This document shows positions 1-5,573 of a stretch of 6,766 bases of DNA, in pieces. The translations under genes and the position numbers were made by a program. The first letter of the stretch is position 1. Each line of letters starts with the position of its first letter. Under the pieces are notes generated by a model, which saw nothing but the letters and a program-made list of their open reading frames with translations, did not search any database and was not told the origin of the DNA. Origin of the DNA: Lachnoclostridium sp. UBA6558 (GTDB lineage Bacteria > Bacillota > Clostridia > Lachnospirales > Lachnospiraceae); the NCBI GenBank assembly GCA_002434335.1, contig DJJW01000074.1:33286-40051 (forward strand), written 5' to 3'.

Positions 1-45
1 CAGTATATGCAACAGCAATATGAACAGCAACAGGAGCCGCAACAA
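1..45 (+). repeat. Three-unit 15-base tandem repeat coding a Gln-rich leader
   Basis: Three in-frame 15-base units (1-15, 16-30, 31-45) encode QYMQQ, QYEQQ and QEPQQ at and before the annotated N-terminus of the XdhB-type subunit. The array may continue upstream of base 1. It is low-complexity sequence joined to a conserved enzyme core and is not part of the XdhB fold. The similarity is read by eye from both codons and amino acids; the third unit is the most diverged. Confidence 0.55.
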
Positions 46-2334
46 TATGGGCAGGTTGGAACTTCACCGCTGCACATCAGCGGTCGTGACCATGTGACTG
101 GCCGTTCCCAGTTCATCGATGATATCCCAAAAGCAAGAAATCTGCTCTATGTCAAATTTCTGCCAAGTCCCATAGCACATGGAAAGATTGTGAAGCTTGA
201 TACACATAAAGCAAAGGAACTTTTGGGAGTGCAGGCCGTTCTTACGGCAGACGATATTCCCGGTGAGAATCAGATAGGTGGAATCATCCAGGATGAAGTC
301 TGTCTGGCTCAGGGATATGTACATTTCGTAGGAGAACCTCTTGCCATTATTGCGGCGGAAAGTATCAGGACAGCAGATGAGGCACTTAAGTTGATAGATT
401 TTGAAATAGAAGAAGAAATACCGGTATTAACAGTGAAGGAAGCCCTGGAAAAGAATCAGTTTATAGGTCCTGTAAGAAAGATAGAGCGGGGGAATGTGAA
501 AGAAGTCTTTGCTGACTGTCCAAATTATCTGGAAGGTGTTATCTGCAATGAAGGACAGGAGCATTTCTATCTGGAGACGCAGAGTGCACTGGTAATACCC
601 GAGGACAATGGCGGAGTTACCGTCTATTCCTCCTCCCAGAATCCCAATGAAATACAGAGAATGACTGCTAATGTTCTTGGTATACCCCAGAATATGGTCA
701 CCGTAGATATTAAAAGGCTTGGAGGCGGGTTTGGAGGCAAAGAGTCACAAGCTACACCCTGGGCTTGTATTGCAGCACTGGCCGCTTATCATACCGGACG
801 CCCGGCAGAATTACGGCTTACCCGAGAGGAGGATATGCTATGTACCGGTAAAAGGCATGCTTTTGAGAATTATTACAGGGTTGCTTTTGATGATGAAGGT
901 AAGATATTAGCATATGAGGTAGAACTCAATTCCAACTGCGGTGCTGTTGCTGATGTAAGTACCTCTGTTCTGGAACGTGCCATGCTCCATGCGGAGAACA
1001 GCTACCGAATTGACAACATCCGAATTATTGGAAGACCCTGTAAAACAAATCTTCATCCCGCAACTGCTTTTCGGGGGTTTGGGGGACCACAGGGAATCTT
1101 TGCTATAGAGAGTGTAATACAAAGAATTGCATATGTTCTGAAACAGGACCCTTATGATATCAGGATGAAGAATATATACCGGCAGGGAGATATTGCACCC
1201 TATGGTGAAGAGGTTCTTAATGCAGAGCATATTGCAAATGTTTTTGTTAAGTTAAGAAGAGATAGTAAATGGGATGAGCGAAGGAGAATCATAAAAGAAT
1301 TCAATGAAAAGAATAAGTATAGGAAGAAAGGTATCGGTGTTACACCTGTGAAATTCGGTATATCCTTTACAGCAGCCCATTTAAATCAAGGAAGTGCCCT
1401 GGTGCATATTTATTTTGACGGTTCAATATCTGTAACCCATGGTGCTATTGAAATGGGCCAGGAGGTAAATACAAAAATTGCTCAGATAGCTGCTACGAAT
1501 TTCGGAGTACCTTTACAATATATCCGTATTGAAAGCAACAATACGAAGCGAGTGGCCAACACTTCACCTACGGCAGCTTCTTCCGGCTGTGACTTAAACG
1601 GTCATGCAGTGGAGAATGCTTCGCTGGAGATTATGAAGAGGCTAAGGGAATTAGCAGGCAGGCTTTATAAGGCATCAGAACTGTCTTTTGATAATGGAAA
1701 TATCTATCCCTTAGTAAATGGCCGCACGGATTATAACAATCCGCTTAGTACTTTTAAAGAACTGATAAAAAAGGCATACTTTGAAAGAATTGATCTGTCC
1801 GCCCACGGATTTTATGCTACACCAGGAATCCATTTTGACAGGGAGAAAGGGCAGGGACACCCCTTTTTGTACTATGTTTTTGGCGCAGCAGTCAGTGAAG
1901 TAACGGTAGACTTATTAACGGGACACACAAGCCTTGATTATGCTTATATACTACACGACTGTGGCAGCAGTATTAATCCGAGAGTTGATATTGGTCAGGT
2001 TCAGGGAGCATTTTTGCAGGGTTTGGGCTGGGCGACTATGGAGGAATTGGTGTATAATGAGAAAGGAAAGCTTTTAAGCAGCTCACCGGCGACTTATAAA
2101 ATTCCTACAATAGGGGATGTTCCGGAGGAAATTCATGTGGAACTGCTGGAAGGAAGTATAAATGAACAGGGTATCAAACGCTCCAAGGCTATCGGTGAAC
2201 CGCCCTTTGTTTACGGCGAATCAGTGTTTTTTGCAATTGTAGATGCCCTTGGTTCTACCGGCAGATATCCTGTGGATTTAAGTATACCGGCAACTCCGGA
2301 AAAGGTATGGAGGGAAATCAATAGGAAATCGTGA
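7..2334 (+). CDS. xdhB: XdhB-type molybdopterin-binding subunit of a xanthine dehydrogenase/purine hydroxylase
   Basis: Large molybdenum-cofactor subunit that would hydroxylate a purine such as xanthine, working with Fe-S and FAD subunits or domains in the cytoplasm. Visible hallmarks are GQEHFYLETQ (residues 183-192), the cofactor loop GGGFGGKE (239-246), TAFRGFGGPQ with Arg356 (353-362), ASSGCDLNG (524-532) and GEPP with Glu731 (730-733). By family knowledge, Glu246, Arg356 and Glu731 correspond to the substrate-binding and catalytic residues of xanthine dehydrogenase, so the enzyme looks intact. At 775 residues it matches stand-alone XdhB chains and lacks its own Fe-S domain; an XdhA-like partner is probably upstream, outside the window. 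The start is uncertain: the frame is open to base 1, only 6 bases precede this ATG, and the first ~16 residues are a Gln-rich repeat unlike the family. The conserved fold begins near residue 20. Substrate specificity is inference; another purine or N-heterocycle is possible. Confidence 0.88.
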   Translation: MQQQYEQQQEPQQYGQVGTSPLHISGRDHVTGRSQFIDDIPKARNLLYVKFLPSPIAHGKIVKLDTHKAKELLGVQAVLTADDIPGENQIGGIIQDEVCLAQGYVHFVGEPLAIIAAESIRTADEALKLIDFEIEEEIPVLTVKEALEKNQFIGPVRKIERGNVKEVFADCPNYLEGVICNEGQEHFYLETQSALVIPEDNGGVTVYSSSQNPNEIQRMTANVLGIPQNMVTVDIKRLGGGFGGKESQATPWACIAALAAYHTGRPAELRLTREEDMLCTGKRHAFENYYRVAFDDEGKILAYEVELNSNCGAVADVSTSVLERAMLHAENSYRIDNIRIIGRPCKTNLHPATAFRGFGGPQGIFAIESVIQRIAYVLKQDPYDIRMKNIYRQGDIAPYGEEVLNAEHIANVFVKLRRDSKWDERRRIIKEFNEKNKYRKKGIGVTPVKFGISFTAAHLNQGSALVHIYFDGSISVTHGAIEMGQEVNTKIAQIAATNFGVPLQYIRIESNNTKRVANTSPTAASSGCDLNGHAVENASLEIMKRLRELAGRLYKASELSFDNGNIYPLVNGRTDYNNPLSTFKELIKKAYFERIDLSAHGFYATPGIHFDREKGQGHPFLYYVFGAAVSEVTVDLLTGHTSLDYAYILHDCGSSINPRVDIGQVQGAFLQGLGWATMEELVYNEKGKLLSSSPATYKIPTIGDVPEEIHVELLEGSINEQGIKRSKAIGEPPFVYGESVFFAIVDALGSTGRYPVDLSIPATPEKVWREINRKS

Positions 2335-2351
2335 AGAAAGTGTATCTTCAC
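2331..2351 (+). other. Perfect 7-bp inverted repeat over the xdhB stop codon
   Basis: GTGAAGA (2331-2337) and TCTTCAC (2345-2351) are perfect reverse complements separated by a 7-base loop. The left arm contains the TGA stop of the XdhB-type gene. No run of T follows, so it is not a standard intrinsic terminator. It may be an mRNA-stabilising or processing hairpin within the operon transcript, but no function can be assigned. Confidence 0.4.
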
Positions 2352-2367
2352 ACAGAAAAGTCTCAAA

Positions 2368-2388
2368 ATGAGCACAGAAGCTGCTCAT
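2368..2388 (+). other. Perfect 7-bp inverted repeat in the xdhB-selD gap
   Basis: ATGAGCA (2368-2374) and TGCTCAT (2382-2388) pair perfectly around a 7-base loop, the same stem and loop size as the hairpin at 2331-2351. It is followed by a C/G-rich stretch and then a palindrome, not by a T tract, so termination is unlikely. It could partially insulate selD expression from xdhB. Function is unknown. Confidence 0.4.
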
Positions 2389-2396
2389 CCCGGGGG

Positions 2397-2406
2397 CTCT
2401 TAAGAG
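2397..2406. other. 10-base perfect palindrome upstream of selD
   Basis: CTCTTAAGAG is a perfect 10-base palindrome lying 20-29 bases upstream of the alternative selD ATG at 2424. It could be an operator half-site arrangement or chance. No convincing -35/-10 promoter pair was found in the gap. Confidence 0.25.
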
Positions 2407-2425
2407 AAAAAGAGTAAGTAGAAAT

Positions 2426-2429
2426 GGAG
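2426..2429 (+). promoter_or_regulatory. Ribosome binding site that decides the selD start
   Basis: GGAG lies 6 bases before the ATG at 2436. The other in-frame ATG at 2424 has only weak purine-rich sequence upstream, and the GGAG would fall inside its coding sequence. This favours translation starting at 2436. Confidence 0.55.
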
Positions 2430-2435
2430 AAAGAA

Positions 2436-3515
2436 ATGAAAGAAGAAAATAACAAAGTACGATTAACCACCATGTCCACCAAGGCTGGCTGTGCAGCGAA
2501 GTTCGGTCCCGGAAATCTGGCGAAGGTCATGGCACATATGAATCTGCAGGAAAGAAAAGATGATCCCAATCTCATTGTTGGTTTTGGTACCTGTGATGAT
2601 GCGGGAGTATATAAAATCGCTCCTGATTACGCACTGATTCAGACAGTGGATTTCTTTACACCAATTGTAGACGATCCATATACCTTTGGAGCAATAGCAG
2701 CAACCAATGCCTTAAGTGATGTTTATGCAATGGGAGGGACACCTTTAACAGCCTTAAATATCTGTTGTTTTTCTACAGGGCTGGAGCCTGAGGTATATGC
2801 AGAAATTCTTCAAGGAGGACTTGATAAAGTAACAGAAGCAGGTGCTGTAGTTCTTGGAGGTCATACTGTTACAGACAATGAAATTAAGTTTGGTGTTTCT
2901 GTGACCGGTTATGTACATCCGGATAAGGTGCTTACCAACGGAGGAGCCAAACCGGGGGATGTTCTTATCTTAACGAAACCAATCGGAACAGGAGTTATCA
3001 GCACTGCTTTTAAAAATAATATGATTGAAGAAGCCGAAATGACAGAATCGATAACTTCTATGAGTACTTTGAACAAAGCTGCATCTGAGGCTGCTCAGAA
3101 AATAGGTGTAAACGCTTGTACCGACGTAACAGGTTTCGGTTTGTCGGGGCACTCCTATGAAGTAGCAGCTGCGAGTAATGTAAACATCAGGATTAATCTC
3201 TCTGAGCTTCCGGTTATGGCGGGAGTACTGGAACTAATAGAAAAGGATTGTATACCAGGTGGCGGTTACAACAACAGAAATCACTATGAAAAGTGGGTGG
3301 AATTCGAAGGGGATGTCTCTGAAACGAAGAAAGCACTGGTATTTGACCCTCAAACCTCAGGGGGATTATTAATTTCCGTACCGAAAGAGAAGGCAGGTGC
3401 ATTGGTAGAAGAGCTCACAAAGAGGAAGACCCTGAGAAGTCAGATAATCGGTGAAGTCTTTCCAAAAGCTGAGGGAGATAAATATATAACTTATTACGAA
3501 GGGAAAGCAGAATAA
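2436..3515 (+). CDS. selD: Selenide, water dikinase (selenophosphate synthetase)
   Basis: Uses ATP and selenide to make selenophosphate, the activated selenium donor. Numbered from the ATG at 2436 (359 residues, close to the usual ~350), the N-terminal catalytic motif is AGCAAK with Cys19 and Lys22, matching the essential Cys/Lys pair of E. coli SelD. The active-site residue is an ordinary TGT cysteine, not selenocysteine. Metal/nucleotide-binding aspartates appear in CDDAGVY (Asp54, Asp55), ALSDVYAMGG (Asp95) and TDVTGFGLSGH (Asp230). The start at 2436 was chosen for its GGAG; the ATG at 2424 would add four residues. Among hydroxylase maturation genes, its selenophosphate probably feeds the selenium-containing Mo cofactor. 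Roles in selenoprotein or tRNA selenation cannot be judged, since no selA or selB is visible. Confidence 0.96.
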   Translation: MKEENNKVRLTTMSTKAGCAAKFGPGNLAKVMAHMNLQERKDDPNLIVGFGTCDDAGVYKIAPDYALIQTVDFFTPIVDDPYTFGAIAATNALSDVYAMGGTPLTALNICCFSTGLEPEVYAEILQGGLDKVTEAGAVVLGGHTVTDNEIKFGVSVTGYVHPDKVLTNGGAKPGDVLILTKPIGTGVISTAFKNNMIEEAEMTESITSMSTLNKAASEAAQKIGVNACTDVTGFGLSGHSYEVAAASNVNIRINLSELPVMAGVLELIEKDCIPGGGYNNRNHYEKWVEFEGDVSETKKALVFDPQTSGGLLISVPKEKAGALVEELTKRKTLRSQIIGEVFPKAEGDKYITYYEGKAE

Positions 3516-3589
3516 TGAGTGAAGCAGCAATATTGCTGGCAGTAGTATTGCTGGATTGTCAAATAATCTGCAAAGGATGTAAAGTATGA
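3515..3589 (+). CDS. Possible 24-residue hydrophobic peptide between selD and yedF
   Basis: An ATG overlapping the selD stop (TAATG, 3513-3517) opens a 24-codon frame whose TGA overlaps the yedF start (ATGA, 3586-3589). The predicted peptide has a hydrophobic stretch, AAILLAVVLL, encoded by a 15-base tandem repeat, and ends with a CKGCKV Cys-x-x-Cys motif. A purine-rich GAAGGGA lies about 10 bases upstream of the ATG. It could be a translational-coupling ORF, a small membrane peptide or chance, since the gap is short. It does not resemble the TusA domain normally found before the YedF DsrE domain. I recognise no family. Confidence 0.25.
   Translation: MSEAAILLAVVLLDCQIICKGCKV
3524..3554 (+). 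repeat. Two-unit 15-base tandem repeat with a 14-base palindrome
   Basis: GCAGCAATATTGCTGG (3524-3539) recurs as GCAGTAGTATTGCTGG (3539-3554), 14 of 16 bases matching at a 15-base spacing. The first copy contains the perfect palindrome CAGCAATATTGCTG (3525-3538). CAGCAATA can also pair with TATTGCTG of the second copy, giving an 8-bp stem with a 13-base loop in the selD-yedF gap. Confidence 0.45.
3572..3577 (+). promoter_or_regulatory. Ribosome binding site of yedF
   Basis: AAAGGA lies 8 bases before the ATG at 3586. It supports independent initiation at that ATG, and hence a YedF protein that really begins at the DsrE-like domain. Confidence 0.5.
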
Positions 3590-3921
3590 GTGAATTGATA
3601 ATTATAAACAGTGAATTTATGGGGAAAGGGAATGATGAGCTTGGTAAAACACTTACCGGAGTCTTCCTGAGAAAGCTATGGGCACAGGAAAAGAAACCGG
3701 ATGCCATTATATTGTACAATTCTGCCGTGAAATTAATTGCAGAAGGCTCAGAAGTGCTGGATGCCATGGACGGTCTTTTTAGCAGCGGCGCAGATATCTT
3801 AGCCTGCGGAACCTGTGTGGACTTTTATAACTTAAAAAATAGTATTAAGATAGGAAGAGTCAGCAATATGGATGAAATCTGTTCTATGCTGATGCAGGCT
3901 GAAAAGGTCATAACCATTTAA
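3586..3921 (+). CDS. yedF: YedF-like selenium metabolism protein, DsrE-like domain only
   Basis: A 111-residue protein matching the C-terminal DsrE-like half of the selenium-metabolism YedF family. Typical features are LIIINSEFMGKGNDELG near the start, ILYNSAVKLIAEGSEVL (42-58), and ILACGTCVDFYNL with a Cys74-x-x-Cys77 pair (71-83), followed by GRVSNMDEI. By family knowledge, full-length members are about 200 residues with an N-terminal TusA-like domain carrying a CPxP motif. That domain is absent here, and the upstream gap is too short to hold it. The family tracks with selD and selenium-using genomes, but its biochemical role is not established; sulfur or selenium relay through the CxxC is an inference. 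The ATG has a good ribosome binding site. Its position directly after selD supports a selenium role. Confidence 0.85.
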   Translation: MSELIIINSEFMGKGNDELGKTLTGVFLRKLWAQEKKPDAIILYNSAVKLIAEGSEVLDAMDGLFSSGADILACGTCVDFYNLKNSIKIGRVSNMDEICSMLMQAEKVITI

Positions 3922-4017
3922 TTGGCGATAAGACATTTTCTTCTTGCCGCTCCACAAAGTGGAACCTCCAGCACAGTACGGACAGTTTCCAGACACACCT
4001 TAAGAAAAGAGTATAGG

Positions 4018-4737
4018 ATGAGACTTACAACAGCATTAGATTTGAAGCAGGATAACAGAAAAACAAGAATGATAAGTATAGTAGGCGGTGGAGGTAAAAC
4101 CTCAACACTTTTTACACTGGCGCATGAACTGGCAGGGGAAGGTAAGAAGGTACTGATAACTACTACAACAGCAATGTATAATCCAACAGAAATAAGTAAT
4201 CCCAATATTTTTGTTTTGGGTGACCACGTTACGGCAGAAGGTAAATTAAAAGGTATCTCAAACGAGGCTGCAGAAAGAATCCATAAGGATAATCAGTATG
4301 CTTATATACTGGTAGAAGCAGACGGCTCCAAGGGGCGGCCTATTAAGGCACCAGCGGAACATGAACCGGTAATTCCTGATACTACGGATATTATGATTGG
4401 TGTTATTGGTATGGATGCATTTGGCAGGGAGATTTCAGAAGTAAACATACACAGACCGGAAATACTGAGTGCCCTTACACATCCGGTCAACGGTATTGTA
4501 GATGAGGAAGTTCTTGTTAAGCTTGTAAATCATCCACAGGGACTTTTTAAGAATTGTCCTGCATCTGCCACAAAAGTTCTGCTGCTTAATAAGGTATTCA
4601 ATGAAAGAACAAAAGAAATAGCAATTAAAGTGGGAGAAACTGTAATAAGAGAAAACGAGGCGATAGACAGGGTAATCATTGGAGCGGTCAGAGAAGAGGA
4701 GCCTGTAATAGAGCTTATTAAGGGGAGTATTTTATGA
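4018..4737 (+). CDS. yqeC: Selenium cofactor biosynthesis protein YqeC (putative P-loop NTPase)
   Basis: A 239-residue protein of the YqeC family, a genomic marker of selenium-dependent molybdenum hydroxylases; its exact reaction is not known. A P-loop, VGGGGKTS (22-29), follows a short helix-like leader. The family signature VEADGSKGRPIKAPAEHEP begins near residue 99 with Glu100 and Asp102. GVIGMDAFG and a late LLLNK segment follow, consistent with nucleotide binding. The ATG at 4018 was chosen because it places the P-loop near residue 22, as in the family. A frame-compatible TTG at 3922, immediately after the yedF stop, would add 32 unrelated residues. The ribosome binding site is weak (AAAAGAG about 6 bases upstream). 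The stop overlaps the mocA start by 4 bases (ATGA), implying coupled expression with the cytidylyltransferase. Confidence 0.93.
   Translation: MRLTTALDLKQDNRKTRMISIVGGGGKTSTLFTLAHELAGEGKKVLITTTTAMYNPTEISNPNIFVLGDHVTAEGKLKGISNEAAERIHKDNQYAYILVEADGSKGRPIKAPAEHEPVIPDTTDIMIGVIGMDAFGREISEVNIHRPEILSALTHPVNGIVDEEVLVKLVNHPQGLFKNCPASATKVLLLNKVFNERTKEIAIKVGETVIRENEAIDRVIIGAVREEEPVIELIKGSIL
4720..4727 (+). promoter_or_regulatory. Strong ribosome binding site of mocA inside yqeC
   Basis: AAGGGGAG lies 6 bases before the mocA ATG at 4734 and inside the 3' end of yqeC. Together with the ATGA stop/start overlap it supports efficient coupled translation of the two proteins. Confidence 0.6.
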
Positions 4738-5573
4738 TTGCTGTTATATTAGCAGCCGGGTTATCAAAAAGATTCGGCGGGAAGAAGCTTATAGAGAAAA
4801 TCAATGACAAACCCATGATTCTGCATACAGCAGAGTTGGTAGGAGCATATGAATTTCAGCAGAAGGTGCTGGTTTACTCTGATGAAGAGGTAAAGAAGAC
4901 TGTTCAAGCTTCTGACTTGACCTCCGAATTCATATATGTTCATAATACTCATGCAGAAGAAGGTTTAAGTTCCTCCATAAAACTAGCAATAAAGACATTG
5001 TTTCAGTTAAATGCAGATAGGGGAAACTGTAATATCAAGTCAGAAGACCATGACAATGAAAACCAAAACAATAAAAAACAAAGCAATGAAATCCAAAGCA
5101 ATAAAAATCATGACAATGTAAACCAAGGCATGGAAAACCAAGGCATGGAAAACAAAAGCATGGAAAAGCAAGATATAGAAGACCTGGATACAGATAAACG
5201 GAACATAGAAAACTTGTATACGTACCGGGAAACAGAAGAAGGAATCATGTTTTTCGTTGGTGACCAGCCCTTTCTGAATGGAGACACAATAAGAAAGCTT
5301 GTGGACGCTTTTACGGAAGAAAAGGGTTCCATAATCGTACCTGTGTATGGGGCTGACAGAGGGAATCCGGTTATCTTCTCCACCAAATGGATGAAAGAAT
5401 TACAGAAGCTGGAAGGTGATGTCGGAGGGCGTGTTATAATCCGGCAGAATAGCAGTGAAGTTTGGGAGGTGCCTATAACAGATAGAGAAATAGGACGGGA
5501 TATAGATACAAAAGAAGAATACAATGCTGTACAGGCTGAAAGGATATCGAAGCTACATGGAAAGACAAAATAA
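4734..5573 (+). CDS. mocA: Molybdenum cofactor cytidylyltransferase, MobA-like, with a repetitive insert
   Basis: Would transfer CMP from CTP to Mo-molybdopterin, giving the cytosine dinucleotide cofactor used by many hydroxylases. The nucleotide-binding motif LAAGLSKRFGGKK is at residues 6-18, the metal-binding GDQP at 176-179, the RGNPVIF segment follows, then GDVGGR, and DIDT lies at 256-259. These match the MocA/YgfJ branch of MobA-like NTP transferases. Members are usually about 200 residues; this one is 279. The excess is a hydrophilic Asn/Gln/Glu/Lys-rich segment at roughly residues 94-168, between SSSIKLAIKTL and GIMFFVGDQP, largely made of 5-residue repeats. The frame stays open through it and all motifs on both sides are intact, so the gene looks functional with an expanded loop. 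It overlaps yqeC by 4 bases and yqeB by 17. Cytidylyl rather than guanylyl specificity is inferred from family and context. Confidence 0.9.
   Translation: MIAVILAAGLSKRFGGKKLIEKINDKPMILHTAELVGAYEFQQKVLVYSDEEVKKTVQASDLTSEFIYVHNTHAEEGLSSSIKLAIKTLFQLNADRGNCNIKSEDHDNENQNNKKQSNEIQSNKNHDNVNQGMENQGMENKSMEKQDIEDLDTDKRNIENLYTYRETEEGIMFFVGDQPFLNGDTIRKLVDAFTEEKGSIIVPVYGADRGNPVIFSTKWMKELQKLEGDVGGRVIIRQNSSEVWEVPITDREIGRDIDTKEEYNAVQAERISKLHGKTK
5037..5216 (+). repeat. About 12 degenerate 15-base tandem repeats inside mocA
   Basis: In-frame units of 15 bases run from 5037 to 5216 and encode 5-residue repeats at residues 102-161. Examples are DNENQ (107-111), GMENQ (132-136), GMENK (137-141), SMEKQ (142-146) and NIENL (157-161). 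The loose consensus is x-(N/M/I)-(E/K)-(N/K)-(Q/variable). The two GGCATGGAAAACMAA units (5127-5141 and 5142-5156) differ at one base, suggesting recent duplication, while the edge units are diverged. Exact multiples of three keep the gene open. It is not a CRISPR: units are contiguous with no spacers. Confidence 0.85.

Noticed and set aside
3369..3767. Minus-strand hydrophobic ORF of 132 codons
   Set aside because: Its hydrophobicity comes from complementing A/G-rich sense codons of selD and yedF; no ribosome site or family support.
2436..3921. Selenocysteine codon or SECIS element in selD or yedF
   Set aside because: The SelD active-site Cys is TGT, the YedF CxxC uses TGC/TGT, and neither gene has an in-frame internal TGA.
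3951..3963. Small hairpin TCCAC-AAA-GTGGA between yedF and yqeC as a terminator
   Set aside because: Only 5 bp, with no T tract after it and an operon gene 55 bases downstream. I saw nothing else in the 96-base gap, which is too short for a molybdenum cofactor riboswitch.
3922..4017. TTG-initiated N-terminal extension of YqeC
   Set aside because: The extra 32 residues do not resemble the family, and the ATG at 4018 puts the P-loop at its normal position.
5037..5216. Repeat array considered as a CRISPR
   Set aside because: Units are 15 bases, directly abutting, in frame and coding; there are no spacers.
5108..5524. Minus-strand ORF of 138 codons
   Set aside because: It is the antisense of mocA, its C-terminal part merely mirrors the repeats, and it has no recognisable family.
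4734..5573. mocA as a pseudogene disrupted by the insert
   Set aside because: The frame is continuous, the insert is a multiple of three, and the catalytic motifs on both sides are intact.
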